A stretch of 64,000 nucleotides of DNA, from assembly GCA_019916065.1 (NCBI GenBank), contig CM034240.1:40822561-40886560 (forward strand), in the 5' to 3' direction. How positions within the stretch are numbered: the stretch's first letter is position 1; every line of letters begins with the position of its first letter. This stretch comes from Vitellaria paradoxa. Its lineage: Eukaryota; Streptophyta; Magnoliopsida; Ericales; Sapotaceae. The position numbers and the translations under genes were made by a program. The notes below the pieces were generated by a model that did not search any database, was not told the DNA's origin, and saw only the letters and a list, made by a program, of their open reading frames with translations. Shown here in pieces: positions 48,301-60,100 of the stretch.

Positions 48301-50810
48301 AAACAAACTACACATGAATATTCTACAGTAAATTTGATTAATATCTAAATTTGCACAACTGGGCATGTGACACGTGCAAGCTTACAGAGCATAAATCTAA
48401 CAGCAAGGAACCAAATACAGGTATTGTACATTTTCAGAAGCACACAAATATTGATTATTTAAGCATGATTTTTTACATGCCTGATGGGGACAAAAACTAC
48501 AAAAAATGGAGCTAAATGCATTTGCAGTGTGTGTGTGTGTGTGTTGCATCATCAGAACATAATGGAGACTGATGTTAATCAATCAACAAAACCTTAGAAT
48601 AAACTCAGTCCTAAAATTGCTACTTTTGTAGCAACCCCATGTTGTCCAACTAATGCAAACACTTGGGAATGCCCCAGTTACATATACTGCAGTAACATAA
48701 CTAATATGGTGTGCACTCTAATCACTCTCAAGCCAAATTGGAAAGAGTTGACAAACTTGATATCTGACCACGCCCGCCTTTAGCACAGACGAAAAATGGA
48801 GCCAAATGCATCAGTGGTGGGTTTGTGTTGCATTGTCAGAACATAATAGAGACTGATGCTAATCAATCAACAAAACCTTAGAAAAAAACTCGGCCCTAAA
48901 ATCCCTACTGTTGTAGCGACCCCATGTTCCAAATAATGCAAACATTTGGACTGACCCAGTTACATCTACTGTAGTAACATAATTAAGACGATGTGCATGC
49001 TAATCATTCTCAAGCCAAATTGAAGAAAGTTCACATCTGACCATGCCCGCTTTTACCACAATTCTGAATTCAGAAGGTTATGGTCATTTTGAGAAGTTCA
49101 ATAGCATCCAACCAAGAAAGCAACAATTCAAGCAGCTCACTCAATTTCAGTTAAAAAGTATTGAAGCAGCAAATAGGTTTACTATGACAACCTACACGAT
49201 AGATAATGACTATCTTTCAGACATTCACATGAACCAAAATAAAGCCTTCATTTAGTCCAAATGTAGAACAGTACTTAGACAGGCACGCTGATGGTCAATT
49301 TTAAGAAATGACTAAGAAAGGTAAGGGCTAGCATAATATGTATTTCACTTAATACCAAGTGAAGATCCATAGAATGAAAATTGCCTTATCCTGCACTTCA
49401 AGAGAATTAGCATCCACATATACATTCTGACCAAAAGAATTTCCTTAGAATATCAGGGACTCTGAACTCAACGAGTTTGTTAGTGTGATACCCAAATTGC
49501 CTAGATAATTTTAGGAAGAAATGAAGAAAAGGGGGTGATGGAGCAGGAAAGTAATTGTGCAGAAGTCACAAATGCCTTACTGATGTCACTTTCTTGTATA
49601 TTTGAGCAGCATTGGCACATTCAACATATGGGTACTCAAAGGTCACCAGCTCTAACAAGCACATGCCAAAGGCATAAATATCTACAAGCTCATTGTATTC
49701 CTCCTCATAAAGCTCAGGTGCCATGAACTCAGGAGTGCCTAATATCAAAATAAAACCACACTGTTGCAGCTGCTGGTAAAGACTCCATGGTAATTCCAAT
49801 GCCAATAAATAAATTACAGAAGAAAAGATAGAAAGCAAGAAAGAAAGAAGGAAAGAAATCCTCACCAATGACGCTGTGAGCTGAACGTGCCTGGCGAAGA
49901 ATGGCAGCAAGCCCTAAGTCTCCAATCTTCACCTCACCTTGGTTGCCATTGACGAAAATATTGTCACACTTCAAGTCGCGATGAATAATTGGCGGGTCGT
50001 GACTGTGAAGATAGAGAAGGCCCTCTAAGATCTGCTTAGACCATTTCTTCAATGCTCTTAAATCAACATGCTTATGCTTCTTCCGATATCTATCAAAAAA
50101 AAAAAAAGGAATCAATTAACAAAACCATGTTACAAAACGAACTTCATTGGAGAAAATAAAATAGCACTAGCAACATACTGCCTTAATGTCCCAGAAGTGA
50201 AAATTTCAGTGATGATGTTGATATTCTCATTTTTGGTGTCAACCCATGAATTGTAAAACTTGATTATATTCTTGTGTTTGAGGGTCTTAAGCAAATGAAC
50301 CTCCGAATACAGTCGCTCCAAGTCCTCAGCTTTTCGTAAGAGATCTGCAACCTTAACTTGATTCCAAGCTACTTCAATTCCTTCCAATTCATCAAATGCT
50401 CTATATCTAAATTCGCAGAATGTTGGGTCAAGGGTATACAATAACTGTATAAACCAACAGTGTGCCAAATTCATAGTAAAACAAAAATATTACACCAAAA
50501 CTTTTTCAAGGATACACCTTTTTGAACGCGCCTTTTCCTAGAACCTCTTTATACTGCAAATTGTATAACAAGAATAGATTCATATTAATATCAACTTCTA
50601 TAAAGCCTACTTCAAACACCAAACTAACACTAGGGTCGAGACAGATAACAGTAACGACAATTTGAAAACATATATCTACATGCATCTATATGGAGAGATG
50701 TTTCTGGGTATTTTTATACCGACCCGACCATAACGACCAGAGGGATCAATCTCAACGAACTCCGCATCGGAATCGTCTGGGTCTGGTTCAGAAGTCGAGT
50801 CCTGGGGCAT
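42376..50810 (-). CDS. WNK: WNK-family serine/threonine protein kinase
   Basis: Eight coding exons: 50724-50810, 50516-50553, 50179-50406, 49866-50089, 49581-49738, 43545-43728, 43364-43468 and 42376-43256. Frame is kept throughout, giving 634 aa from [15 protein letters not shown]. The kinase domain spans about 28-287. The hallmark is present: the usual beta-3 lysine is replaced (EVAWNQV, Asn57), while Lys40 sits in the glycine loop [17 protein letters not shown] (154-161), DLG (Asp175) and TPEFMAPE (194-201) are intact. A PF2-like (OSR1 C-terminal type) domain follows (about 328-400, [20 protein letters not shown]), then an acidic Ser-rich stretch and a coiled coil near 565-600 ([20 protein letters not shown]). 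WNKs act in osmotic, clock and flowering signalling. The first donor is GTCGGT, the only weak one. I cannot assign the exact WNK number. Confidence 0.93.
43912..44257 (-). pseudogene. LINE (L1-type) 3' end remnant
   Basis: Minus-strand translation shows the typical end of plant L1 ORF2, in decayed form: [19 protein letters not shown]. It ends with a 3' part that reads TTTTTTGGATAAGTAAATGA on +. The preceding piece of the same LINE lies at 47294-47440, on the far side of the inserted LTR element. Confidence 0.7.
45750..45955 (-). pseudogene. Retrotransposon gag remnant
   Basis: Translates as [21 protein letters not shown] followed by an FLTGQFV segment and ENLYEM-like residues, broken by in-frame stops. 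This fits the W..M...L...F.P pattern of plant gypsy gag proteins. It lies in the expected part of the 44258-47293 element. Confidence 0.5.
46091..46278 (-). mobile_element. tRNA-derived SINE with perfect target duplication
   Basis: On the minus strand: A box TTAGCTCAGTGG, B box GGGTTCAAATCC, a GC-rich tRNA-unrelated body, and an A7 tail at its 3' end (46091-46097 on +). It is flanked by identical 20-bp repeats at 46071-46090 and 46279-46298 (TAGTTGACAAAATCATTCAT). The intact boxes and perfect duplication indicate a young insertion. It lies inside the LTR retrotransposon. Confidence 0.93.
47294..48110. pseudogene. LINE remnant with an inverted 5' segment
   Basis: 47294-47440 on the minus strand encodes the zinc-binding reverse-transcriptase tail of L1 ORF2, with stops: [22 protein letters not shown] and FGVEW. 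From about 47490 to 48110 the same protein continues on the plus strand: RFQNWKR, then [18 protein letters not shown] and, after a frameshift, [13 protein letters not shown] and VMLTKEE. The plus segment covers the part of ORF2 just upstream of the minus segment, and its outer right end is the part closest to it. That is the layout of a twin-priming 5' inversion. About 47600-47880 looks like extra inserted sequence. Confidence 0.65.
48498..49063 (+). repeat. Tandem duplication in WNK intron 5
   Basis: Two diverged copies of about 280 bp (48498-48787 and 48788-49063) share ATGGAGC(T/C)AAATGCAT, CAATCAACAAAACCTTAGAA and CTCAAGCCAAATTG. Copy 1 has a (GT)n at 48527-48544 that is absent from copy 2. 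Confidence 0.8.
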
Positions 50811-51212
50811 TTTCTGAGCCGCCACTTCTTACGTATAACCAGATCAATGCCGGATTATTGTACTGTGTGCGTCCACAATTTCGCGACCAAAATCGGGCGG
50901 AAATAGTCAAAAACCAACCCTAATTGAAGATGTTGAAGCCAATACAGATGGAGGGATAGATACATGTGATGTGTATATCAATCGATTCAAAGATGTAAGG
51001 AATAAGGAAATTCCAGAGAGAGAGGAGAGAGCAGAAGCGTGTGCAAGGAGGGTAACGTGCGAAGGGGAGAGAGAGAGAGTGGCTAAGCGAATTCGCTGAC
51101 TGACAGCGACGGACCGACTCCTTTACTTCTCATAATTTAATTTGTTCATCGTTTAGAACTCAAAAGGTCAAATTTGGGGTGCACATGAAAAGTAAATTTT
51201 TTTTTTTTTTCT
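50811..51212 (-). promoter_or_regulatory. WNK upstream region
   Basis: About 400 bp of ordinary composition between the WNK start codon and the transposon at 51213. It contains GAGA-rich tracts at about 51015-51090, which form a CT-rich leader in the transcript. No convincing TATA box was found. Confidence 0.4.
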
Positions 51213-51430
51213 GATGAATTACACTAAATTTTCTGAACATTAAACTAATTACGTAGACATCTCTTAAATATTTGAATCTTACACTCAAATTCTTTATTTC
51301 TATATATTTGTAATGCTTATATCCATCTATTAATTTTATCTGTTAACTTGTTCGAAATTGCGTTATAAAATGACGAAAATACTCCTAATTTTTTTAGTTA
51401 GTGACACTCGTTCTCTCTTTTTTCGCACAA

Positions 51431-52455
51431 TTTTCAATAATAAACGGTTTATTTTATTAAAATATTTTATTAAATTATATTAATTTTATTAAATCTAATA
51501 ATAATTTATTATTAAATTAAGTTATAATAATACATTTTATTAAAACTAATTATTATTAAAAATAAATATTTATAACATTAAATTAATTAATTTAAATATA
51601 TTTTATTAAATTAATTAATCAAATAAATTTTAAATATATTTCATTGAATTCAATTAATTGAAAATAATTAATTTTTTAATTTTTACTTATTTTTAAATAT
51701 ATTTTTCTTCGATCAAACTCAATTTTAATGCAGGACTTTTTTAAAAAAAAAAAAGGTAAAAATTTTTTAAGTTTTATCCTATCATAATCAAAATAATACG
51801 TATAAATTACAAAAATTAAAAATCAAATTGATAAATATCAATTTTTTATTAATTAATAATTTTTAATTTTTATCTTATCATGTTCAAAATAATTTTTATA
51901 AATTACAAAAATACTTAATCTCTCTTTCTGTCTCTCTCCCCCTCTCTCTCTCACAGTTTTCAATAATAACTGATTTATTTTATTAAAATATTTTATTAAA
52001 TTATATTAATTCTATTAAATCTAATAACAATTTATTATTAAATTAAGTTATAATAATACATTTTATTAAACTAATTATTGTTAAAAATAAATATTGATAA
52101 CATTAAATTAATTAATTTAAATATATTTTATTAAATTAATTAATCAAATAAATTTTTAATATATTTTATTGAATTCAATTAATTTAAAATAATTAATGTT
52201 TTTAATTTTTACTATTTATTATTTTTATATATTTTTTTCTGTATTCAGACTCAATTTTAGTGTAGGACTTTTTTTAAAAAAATTAGTAATTTTTAAGTTT
52301 TATCCTATCATAATCAAAATAATGTTTATAAGTTATAAAAATTAAAAATTTTAAAATCGAATTGATAAATATCAATTTTTTTATTAATTAATAATTTTTA
52401 AATTTTATCTTATCATATTTAAAATAATTTTTATAAATTACAAAAATTAAAACTA
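51431..52455 (+). repeat. Two direct repeats of about 500 bp
   Basis: 51431-51916 and 51957-52455 are AT-rich direct copies (offset 526 bp), both starting TTTTCAATAATAA and sharing AAGTTTTATCCTATCATAAT. A CT-rich link (51917-51956) separates them. Confidence 0.8.
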
Positions 52456-53095
52456 TCAAAATATCAAAACATCTTCATCATGTCTTTTCCATTCATTAGC
52501 ATTACAATAACACAAAAGCCCAAAATTCCAGCAGAGCTCACCGACAAAGGACTGGAGCTTATCGAATTTGGGAATAGAGGCGAAAGAGGTCAAGCTCTCA
52601 AAAGTCTAAGCTTGATTGATACGGTTGTAACTGTATAGATTAACAAAAACCATGGAAAAAGGAGTCTAGGTGTTGGCGCTCACAAACACCCAGACGCTTT
52701 CAAGAGCTCAATTGATATTGTTGTAGTTATAATCGACGAAAGCCGTGGAAAGAAGAGTCGAAGTGTTCGCTCATAGACGCGCCAGAAATCGACTGAAATG
52801 TCATCGTTTCTTCAGAGTGAACCTTAAAGGATGGGAGACGAGATGGGTTAGGCCTAACGTAGCAAAAAGAGTGACCCAGATTAGCGATGGGGTCGAATAT
52901 GACGATTGCCATGTCTGTCCTCTAGCAAGCACCATCATTGTCGATAAAACAAACTCCCATCTTCCCTAACCCATTACCCATCAGAATTTCGGCTGAGCTC
53001 ACAGACAAAGGACCGGTGAGAGAGAGAGAAAGAGAGAACTGGCATGTCTTTCCTCTGACAAACGCCATTGCTATCGGTGAAACAAACCCTGATCT
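52456..53095. other. Interior of the MULE-like element, no gene recognised
   Basis: More balanced composition than its flanks, with overlapping 61-74 codon frames on both strands near 52.73-52.97 kb that match nothing I know. It could be captured host sequence, but I see no identifiable exon. Confidence 0.35.
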
Positions 53096-55129
53096 TGTAA
53101 TAACCTGAATTTTTTTTCCTTATGTAAATTATTTAAGTGTGGTAGTATATTATTATAGTAAAAATCTAGAAAATTAAGCATTTGAAAATTTTTGGAATAA
53201 AAAAAATTAATTGAAAAAATTTTCAGATTAATATTCACCCTATGTGGGAGTTTAATGTAGAATTTCTAAAATTTTTATCCAAACACTTCTTAGCCCAATT
53301 ACTTATTTGGTTCAAACCAAGACCATTAACCCATGGGTCAACCCTTTTCTTTGACTCTCCTCAACTCACTTCAACTCACTTTATCACTCAATGAATTGAC
53401 TCATGAATAGTTGCTCTAAATTATTTCCCGACAACTTCATTTCCATCTTCCATACACTCTCACCATCTTTCAAAATTATTTGACTAATTAGACAAAGAGA
53501 AGACCCACATTGATGACCTTAAAGCATCTTTTTCAAATTATTTAGCAAACAAGATTTAAAGCATTTTGTTTGAAAGCTAGCATGATTTAAAGCATTTGGT
53601 AAAATTGTCAAAAAGCTAGCATGATTGTTTAAATTTGTCAAAAAGTTAGCTTGATTCCCGGATCATGCCACCTCCATACATCTTCCCCAATGCTTTTCTT
53701 AAATGATATGGTTAGATAGTCAAAAAGTAAGCATGATTCTTGGATCATGCTACCAATTGTATATGCATGATCTTACCTTAGTTGATTTTTTCTCCACCAA
53801 TAATTTTCTCTACACTCCCTATAAATTGTGTGTCTTCAAAGAGAAGAAAATAAGAGAAAAATAATAATAAATTATTAATTAGTGAGGCTGAAGATTTGGT
53901 GTTGCTTGGAGGAAGAAGAAAGGCTTGGAATTTTCTAATTTGGGTGGTGTTCAAAGCTAACTCATTTTTCCTTCTCAGACTTGGTCATTAATATCTTCAT
54001 TGAGGTAGGATGATGAATCTCTTAAAATATATTTGATGCATTTTCTGGTTTGAAGTATGAAACTTGATTGTGATAAAAATAAATAACCGTATATTGGGGG
54101 TAGGGAAGCCAAAAATTTTGACTGAAGTAACTCAGTATGCTGACAGCTCTCTATTTATAACTTCTTATGTGCTTCTAACCCCTAAAACGGTGGAATTAGG
54201 CTTCGGCTAAAACATAAAAGTTGTACCCCTTTCAGTTTTCTTTTCAACCCAAAAAGAATTGCATCAATCCAATGTGTGAGTCAAAAGTTATGCCCAAAAT
54301 ACTGAGCACGTGTAAAACTGTATTTTCTGAACAAACTGAATACAAAGCTATTTTTGTACCTTTAGACCTTAGAATTTTAAAAAGTGTAAAACATGAAAGT
54401 TGTAGGTCTTGAAGTCTAGTTTCTACAGATATAAAGTTTATAGATATTGGAGTCCTGCTCTATTTTATATGAATTTTCTTTCAAGCTGCTATTCTGCTTA
54501 GCTTTAATTGATACTTGTTTGGATTTGTTTAGAATATTATGTTTAAAGATTTATTTAAATTTCTAATTTCCTTCTTAGTTATTGTCATGTTAATAATTTA
54601 TATTGATATGAAATTATTTTAAACTAGATATTATGTATTATTTGACACTCTAATATTGATGATAATTGACTTAGATAATCAGTTTCATCATGGATAGTTG
54701 GATGACTTATTCAAACTAAAATGCTAGTATTTGATAAAATGCAAAAAAAAAAAAAAAAAAAAACAATGGACTTGTTCTTTTCTCATTTGGTCTTTCTTAA
54801 ATGAATTTGATTTATTTTTGGCATTGTTTTGTCAACCTAGCAAGTTATATAATTATATTTTTATGATTAAGTGAATTTAATGAAATTCGTTTAATACCTT
54901 CCTAAACATTGGAATAATTCTATGGACATTTGTGGATATCTTGAAACCAAAAACCTATGATAAGGGTTTGGTTATAAATAAGATGATGATTGAAAATTTA
55001 TTTAAATTATCTTTGAATAAAATAAAACTTATCAATTTTGCTAAAAAAATTAAATATAAGTCTAAGAGCTATTTATTATCTTTATATTCCATAAAAAAAT
55101 AAAATAAAAGGTAAAAGAAGCAAAAATCG

Positions 55130-55216
55130 AGATTTGCAGCCAATGAGGTTCGAACTTGCGACTTTAAATCGCAATTAGGGTCGCCCACCTACTAAGTTAC
55201 CAACCTTGGCCTAATT
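55130..55216 (-). other. tRNA-like block in the solo LTR
   Basis: On the minus strand TGGTAACTTAGTAGG (A-box-like) and AGTTCGAACCTC (B-box-like) enclose a GCGATTTAAAGTCGC hairpin like an anticodon arm. The acceptor stem is not convincing, so it is not called a tRNA gene. Confidence 0.5.
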
Positions 55217-55930
55217 AATATACCATTAGAAATAATTTTATTCTTATCAAATTTGGTACGGTAAATTTGTCAAAACAATTAACTAAAATACTAGTTTGTA
55301 TTCTAAATTTTTTTTTACTTGCTAATTGTTAATTTACATATAGTGCCTACCTTTGTGATAATGATATTGATGACTATGTTAAATCTTTGATTTATTGCGA
55401 ATTACTATTAAAGTATGGATATAGATAAAGTGCTTAAAAATATACTGCATGTGACTGAATAATCCCACTTTTGATTCATTACCCGGGAACATTGCCGGTT
55501 GTTATTCAAAATGTCTAATTTCCATACAAGGTACCCTTAGAATGTAAAAGGGTGAGAAGAAATTAAGGCACTCGGTGCTAAAGTTATTTTTGGCAATGGG
55601 GTGATGGGTGGGTAGAAATGGCCTTTTAGATGAAGATGGGAACATGCATTTTATTTGGGAGATGCTCCCTTCTGACCTGGCCAGTTAGGCAGCTGGTCGC
55701 GACGGCTAGGTTTTTGGTAGGTGACACCGTCGGTATGCATTGGATGCTAAGCCCGTAAAGTCACTGGTTCCCAAGGTTGGGGGTAGAGGAGGATAGGAGT
55801 ATGATTATCTTAGAAGGATTTAGATTAAACTCCTTTATAAAATTTTACTGTGACTAGCAACCTCTCTTCTTATGTATGAATGATGTGTTGGAATTATTTA
55901 ATTATATTTAATTCCTCTCGATTAATATTT

Positions 55931-55935
<5 letters not shown>

Positions 55936-55988
<53 letters not shown>
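55936..55988. repeat. (TA)n(TG)n microsatellite
   Basis: About 15 TA followed by about 11 TG dinucleotides, inside the solo LTR. Confidence 0.9.
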
Positions 55989-55989
55989 A

Positions 55990-56080
55990 AACCTATATCG
56001 TTACGGGGTTTGATCCCGAGACCTTGAAGATCTAAATCTGAGATCCTTACCACTGCGACACAGACTTCATTGTGGTACAC
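55990..56080 (-). other. Second tRNA-like block in the solo LTR
   Basis: On the minus strand TGTCGCAGTGGTAAGG (A-box-like) and GGGATCAAACCCCG (B-box-like) surround a GATTTAGATCTTC arm. It lies directly after the microsatellite and may be a decayed SINE within the LTR. Confidence 0.5.
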
Positions 56081-57120
56081 ACATCAATATTTAACTATTT
56101 TTACATGTAAGTAAAATAGTAGTTACGATGACGGTTTCATCGAACCGTTGTAAGTATAATTTACATTATTCAGTTGAGATCTATTGAATTAATTATTGCA
56201 TAAATAGTATGCCACCTAAACACATTCACTTGATACAGTGTAATATTACAACCACTGTATATAGGCACTTAGGAGATTCTGATTACTGGGCTTTAGTAGC
56301 TCACCCCTTGTGGGAATATTTTTTTCAGGATATTAAGCACAGGGATACAGAAGATGAGCTGGAAAGAGATTAATTTCTCTTAAATATTCCATCAGAAGAG
56401 TTATCTATTTTTTTTCTTCTTTCCTGCACAGAGCTGGAGAACTTTATTTTTGGTCTGTAACAATTGTTGGATGATTGTAATTATTAAGCATAAACCTAAT
56501 TTGCTTTTATTTAGTATGTAATGTTAATCGCATGGTTGGGACACTTAGATGGCTCTGTAATATTTTTCTCTATCTTTATTTTGTGCCCTGTAGTTGAAAT
56601 CCCATCAAATGGTTCAGTCTAATGACTTATAAATATTGTTTGGGATAAATAAGGGATTTTGAATATCTTAAATTTTTCTTACGGGTCAACCCCAATTTGG
56701 AAGAAAATTCTGGGGTGTGACAGCGTGTTATTATCATCTTATTTTTATACCTAACAAATAAATCCCAAGTCACCCCTGGACATTCGGTTATGAAAATCCG
56801 GGGCATGACAGATCTTCCCCATCCTGTTACCCATCAAAATTTCGGCTAAGCTCACTAACAAAGGATCAATAAGAGAGAGAGAAAAAGAGAGAGCTGTGCG
56901 AAGAGGGAGGGAGTGAGAGAGGATGAGTGTTATTGATGGAACAAACCAAGGGCCTTTTCATCATTTTACAATGCAATTCAAACAAGTTAACAGAGAAAAT
57001 TAACGGATGGATGTAAGTGTTACAAATATTTAGGAATAAGAAGTCTAAGTGTAAGATTCAAATGTTCAGGGGTCTACGTATAATTAGCATAATGTTCAGG
57101 GGATCTATGTGCAATTTATC

Positions 57121-60100
57121 CTTTTTGTCTGCCTTTATTTTTTCAGAAAATTGTAATTATACTTAATGTTTCTTATTATTTAAGTAATTGTAATTATCTT
57201 CTCTTCTCTCAATATTTAAAAATTATATTTATTTTTTATTTTAAAATATTATTAACATTAATTCCCTAAATCAACCAATAAAATTTAACACAAAGGTAGC
57301 CTTTAAAGTAGTAAAAAAAAGAAAAAATGTGGTTTGAGATAACTTATAACGTGTAGTGTTTCTAGCCTAAACCAGATTTTTTGGAGATAAATAGTGTAAT
57401 TTTTGAACTTTTGCAATTAAAAGTTGGAAAGAGAAATCGTGGGGATGATTTTTTTGGTCCATTCTTACGGATTTATATCAGAATTTTTTTGAAAGTTGTT
57501 AAACTTTTGGACTTTTATGGTAAAAGTTAGAGAGATAAATTGTGAGAATGATTTCTTGGGTCTGTACCCATGGATTTACATCAAAAATTTTGGAAAAGTT
57601 ATTGAATTTTCTTGGTCTGTTCCAATTGATTGATACCAAAAATTTTTGAAAAGTTGTTAAACTTTTTGACTTCTATGTGAAAAAGCTAGAGAGAGAAACC
57701 GTAGGAACTATTTTTTCAGTCCATTCACACGAATTTATGTCAAACTCGTTAAAATTTGTTAGAAAGTTATTAGAGTTTATAAAAAGGTTATTGGGATTTG
57801 TAAAAAAAAATATTAAAAATTGTTGGAATATGTAGATATATATAGAAATTTATATAGATTTCACGAAGTATGAGGTGGCTAAAATGTGTTAGAGAGTTTT
57901 AGAAATTTTTAAAAGTTTCTAGAGGTTTTCAAAATTTTTTGTTGGTTTTTAACAAACCAAACAGTACCAAAACATAAAGCTGATTAAAATATAAGCTGTT
58001 TTTTCTATTTTATTTCTTTTTCTCTTACATTTTTGTCATTTTTTTAAAAAATTCTTAAAAACAAATAAGAAACGAGTAAAAAATAAAAAAATTAAGAATT
58101 TTTGCAAAAAAGACAATGAAAATATGAGAGAGAGTGTGATAAAATAAGAAAAGCATTTAAAAAATTTTTACTACTTTAACATTTTCTATTAAGTTTTAAT
58201 TGTAGATTCAATAGGAGTTAATGTTAATAATATTTCAAAATAAATGAGATAATTGTTTTTTAAGACCTTGAAGGATAATAAATATAATTATTTATATATT
58301 AATAAAAAATAAATGTAATTTGCCCTTACTAGTTTAGTGCACCTGCATTGCACGTGTAATTAAAGTTAAATATATAATTCTATTTAGATAAAAAAAATAT
58401 GTATAAAGTTTTAATCGGTATAATTTACTCTAAAAATCTTATGTCTTGTTTAGTAAAACTTATATTTATCGTTTTTTCTGTTTAAGTTTAAAGATTTCTA
58501 AAAATTAGCAATAAAAATGTATTTGTTAAACCTATTTTTATTTTTAAAAAATATGAGAACTTAAATACAAAAATATAAACAAAAAAAAAACAAATAGTGT
58601 TTTTGCACTTTTTATTTATTTATTTTTTTGAAAAGTCATAAGTTAACACAGATTTAAGATAATACGATAGATAGTCATATTTTTCAGCTTACATATTCAT
58701 TGATTTATAATTAAGACAACTGTGAAAGCAAGTGAATGCTAATAAGTATTTAAAAGACAAAACATACAAATCAGGAATTTATATAAGATGTATTAGTCTT
58801 ATATATATATATAATCACGTGACAAAAACAAGTGGTCAGAAAGACAAGCCTGCATCAAAACAGCTGAAATGAATCAGTACCACACGGATTAAAAAAAAAA
58901 AAAAGATTAAAGAGGCTCAGAAGATAATAACAAAAAAAGGAATCTATTTTTTTTTTTTGAATAAAGCTAGCTGTTCTACTTTCCAAAAGAAGCCTTTACA
59001 TTATATAAGTTAGATTACCTTTTTTTTTTTTTTCAAATTCACTCCATACTTAAATTAGGTAATTTTTTATGTTTTAACAATTAAAATGTATAAATATAAA
59101 TTATTAGTGATGTTTAATTTTTTGCTTAATGTGACACAAATAAGAAAACAATTCCATTCCTTAACCATTATGCTTAATTAATATTATTTACTATAACTAA
59201 TATAAATTATATAATATATTAGTATGATAATATTATTATCTATAATAAATTAAATTTTATTATAATTTAACTTAATATAATTTTTAGTATAGTTAATATT
59301 TTTGTTAACATGTAATAATATAATCACCCTTAGCATATTTTATATAGTATTATATTTCTTGATTGTATCTTAAAATTAGTTTTGTCAAAACTTTTTTTTG
59401 TAAAAAATAAAATAAAAATTAAACCAAAAGTTTCATTTCATATTCATTTTTCCTTTATCTTCCACTTGCGTCTTTGTATCTCTCTCTCCATATTCATTTT
59501 TTTATTTATCTCTCACTTGCATCTTTGTATCTCTCTTTCCATGTAAAAAAAAAAAAAATGATAGGATTCAAAATTCTTTCTCTTGTTTAGGTTATGATAC
59601 AAAATGTAAAAAAAAAAGTATTTGAAATTTAAAAAATTAAATTTAAAAAATTTAATATATTAATTAATGCCTTTTATTTAATTTTTTAATTTTCTTTTTA
59701 TTTTCACTTTGTTTTTCTTTTTATTATTCTTTTTTGCACCAAAATTATGCTCCAATCATACTTTTTATTTTTTAGAGTTTAAGATTTTTTAAGAAGTTCG
59801 AATATTTTTTATTAATTATTTTTTCTCTTTCTTTTCATTATTTTATTTTATATTATCTAATTTTCTTTTCCTTTTTATCTTAGTGTGTCGCTATATATAG
59901 GATATTGATTCAAAATTTACTTTCTTGTTTGGGTTATGTTGGAAAATAAAAGGAAAATTAAGAAATTAAACTTTAATTGGATTAAAAAACTAATATATTA
60001 ATGAATGTTTTTAATTTTATTATATTTTTTTCATATAGGAACAAAATATTTTTTCGTAATTATTTTTTATATCTTTTTACTTTTTTATTCAATGTTTGTA

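Larger units (their letters stand above)
43729..49580 (-). other. Giant WNK intron 5 (5.85 kb) filled with nested transposons
   Basis: Separates the exon ending at KKVTS from the one starting at GIKPASL in the kinase domain. It contains a LINE remnant in two orientations, an LTR retrotransposon, a SINE and a tandem duplication, all listed separately. The other introns of the gene are 85 to about 290 bp, so transposon insertion explains almost all of its length. Confidence 0.85.
53096..56810. mobile_element. Solo LTR of a gypsy-type retrotransposon
   Basis: 3715 bp starting TGTAATAACCTGAATT and ending CCGGGGCATGACA, flanked by GATCT on both sides (53091-53095 and 56811-56815), a 5-bp target duplication. 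The surrounding sequence joins cleanly when it is removed. TGTAA(C/T)AACC...TGACA ends and a very long LTR recall Tekay-type chromoviruses, but this is from memory. No internal genes are seen. A GGGGTGTGACAG at about 56711-56722 resembles a second, internal end. Two tRNA-like A/B-box blocks lie inside. Confidence 0.8.
51213..57120. mobile_element. MULE-like element with 167-bp terminal inverted repeats, interrupted
   Basis: 51213-51379 and 56954-57120 are inverted repeats of 167 bp with roughly 75-80% identity; they start GATGAATTACAC and GATAAATTGCAC and share CTGAACATTA. Long inverted repeats without a transposase fit non-autonomous Mutator-like elements. The interior holds two 500-bp direct repeats and GAGCTCAC..ACAAAGGA motifs at about 52535, 52994 and 56850, then a 3715-bp solo LTR inserted later. 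No clear target duplication is visible because both flanks are T-rich. Confidence 0.65.

Noticed and set aside
55130..56080. Two candidate tRNA genes
   Set aside because: A and B boxes are present but the acceptor stems do not pair convincingly and both lie inside a solo LTR; described as tRNA-like blocks instead.
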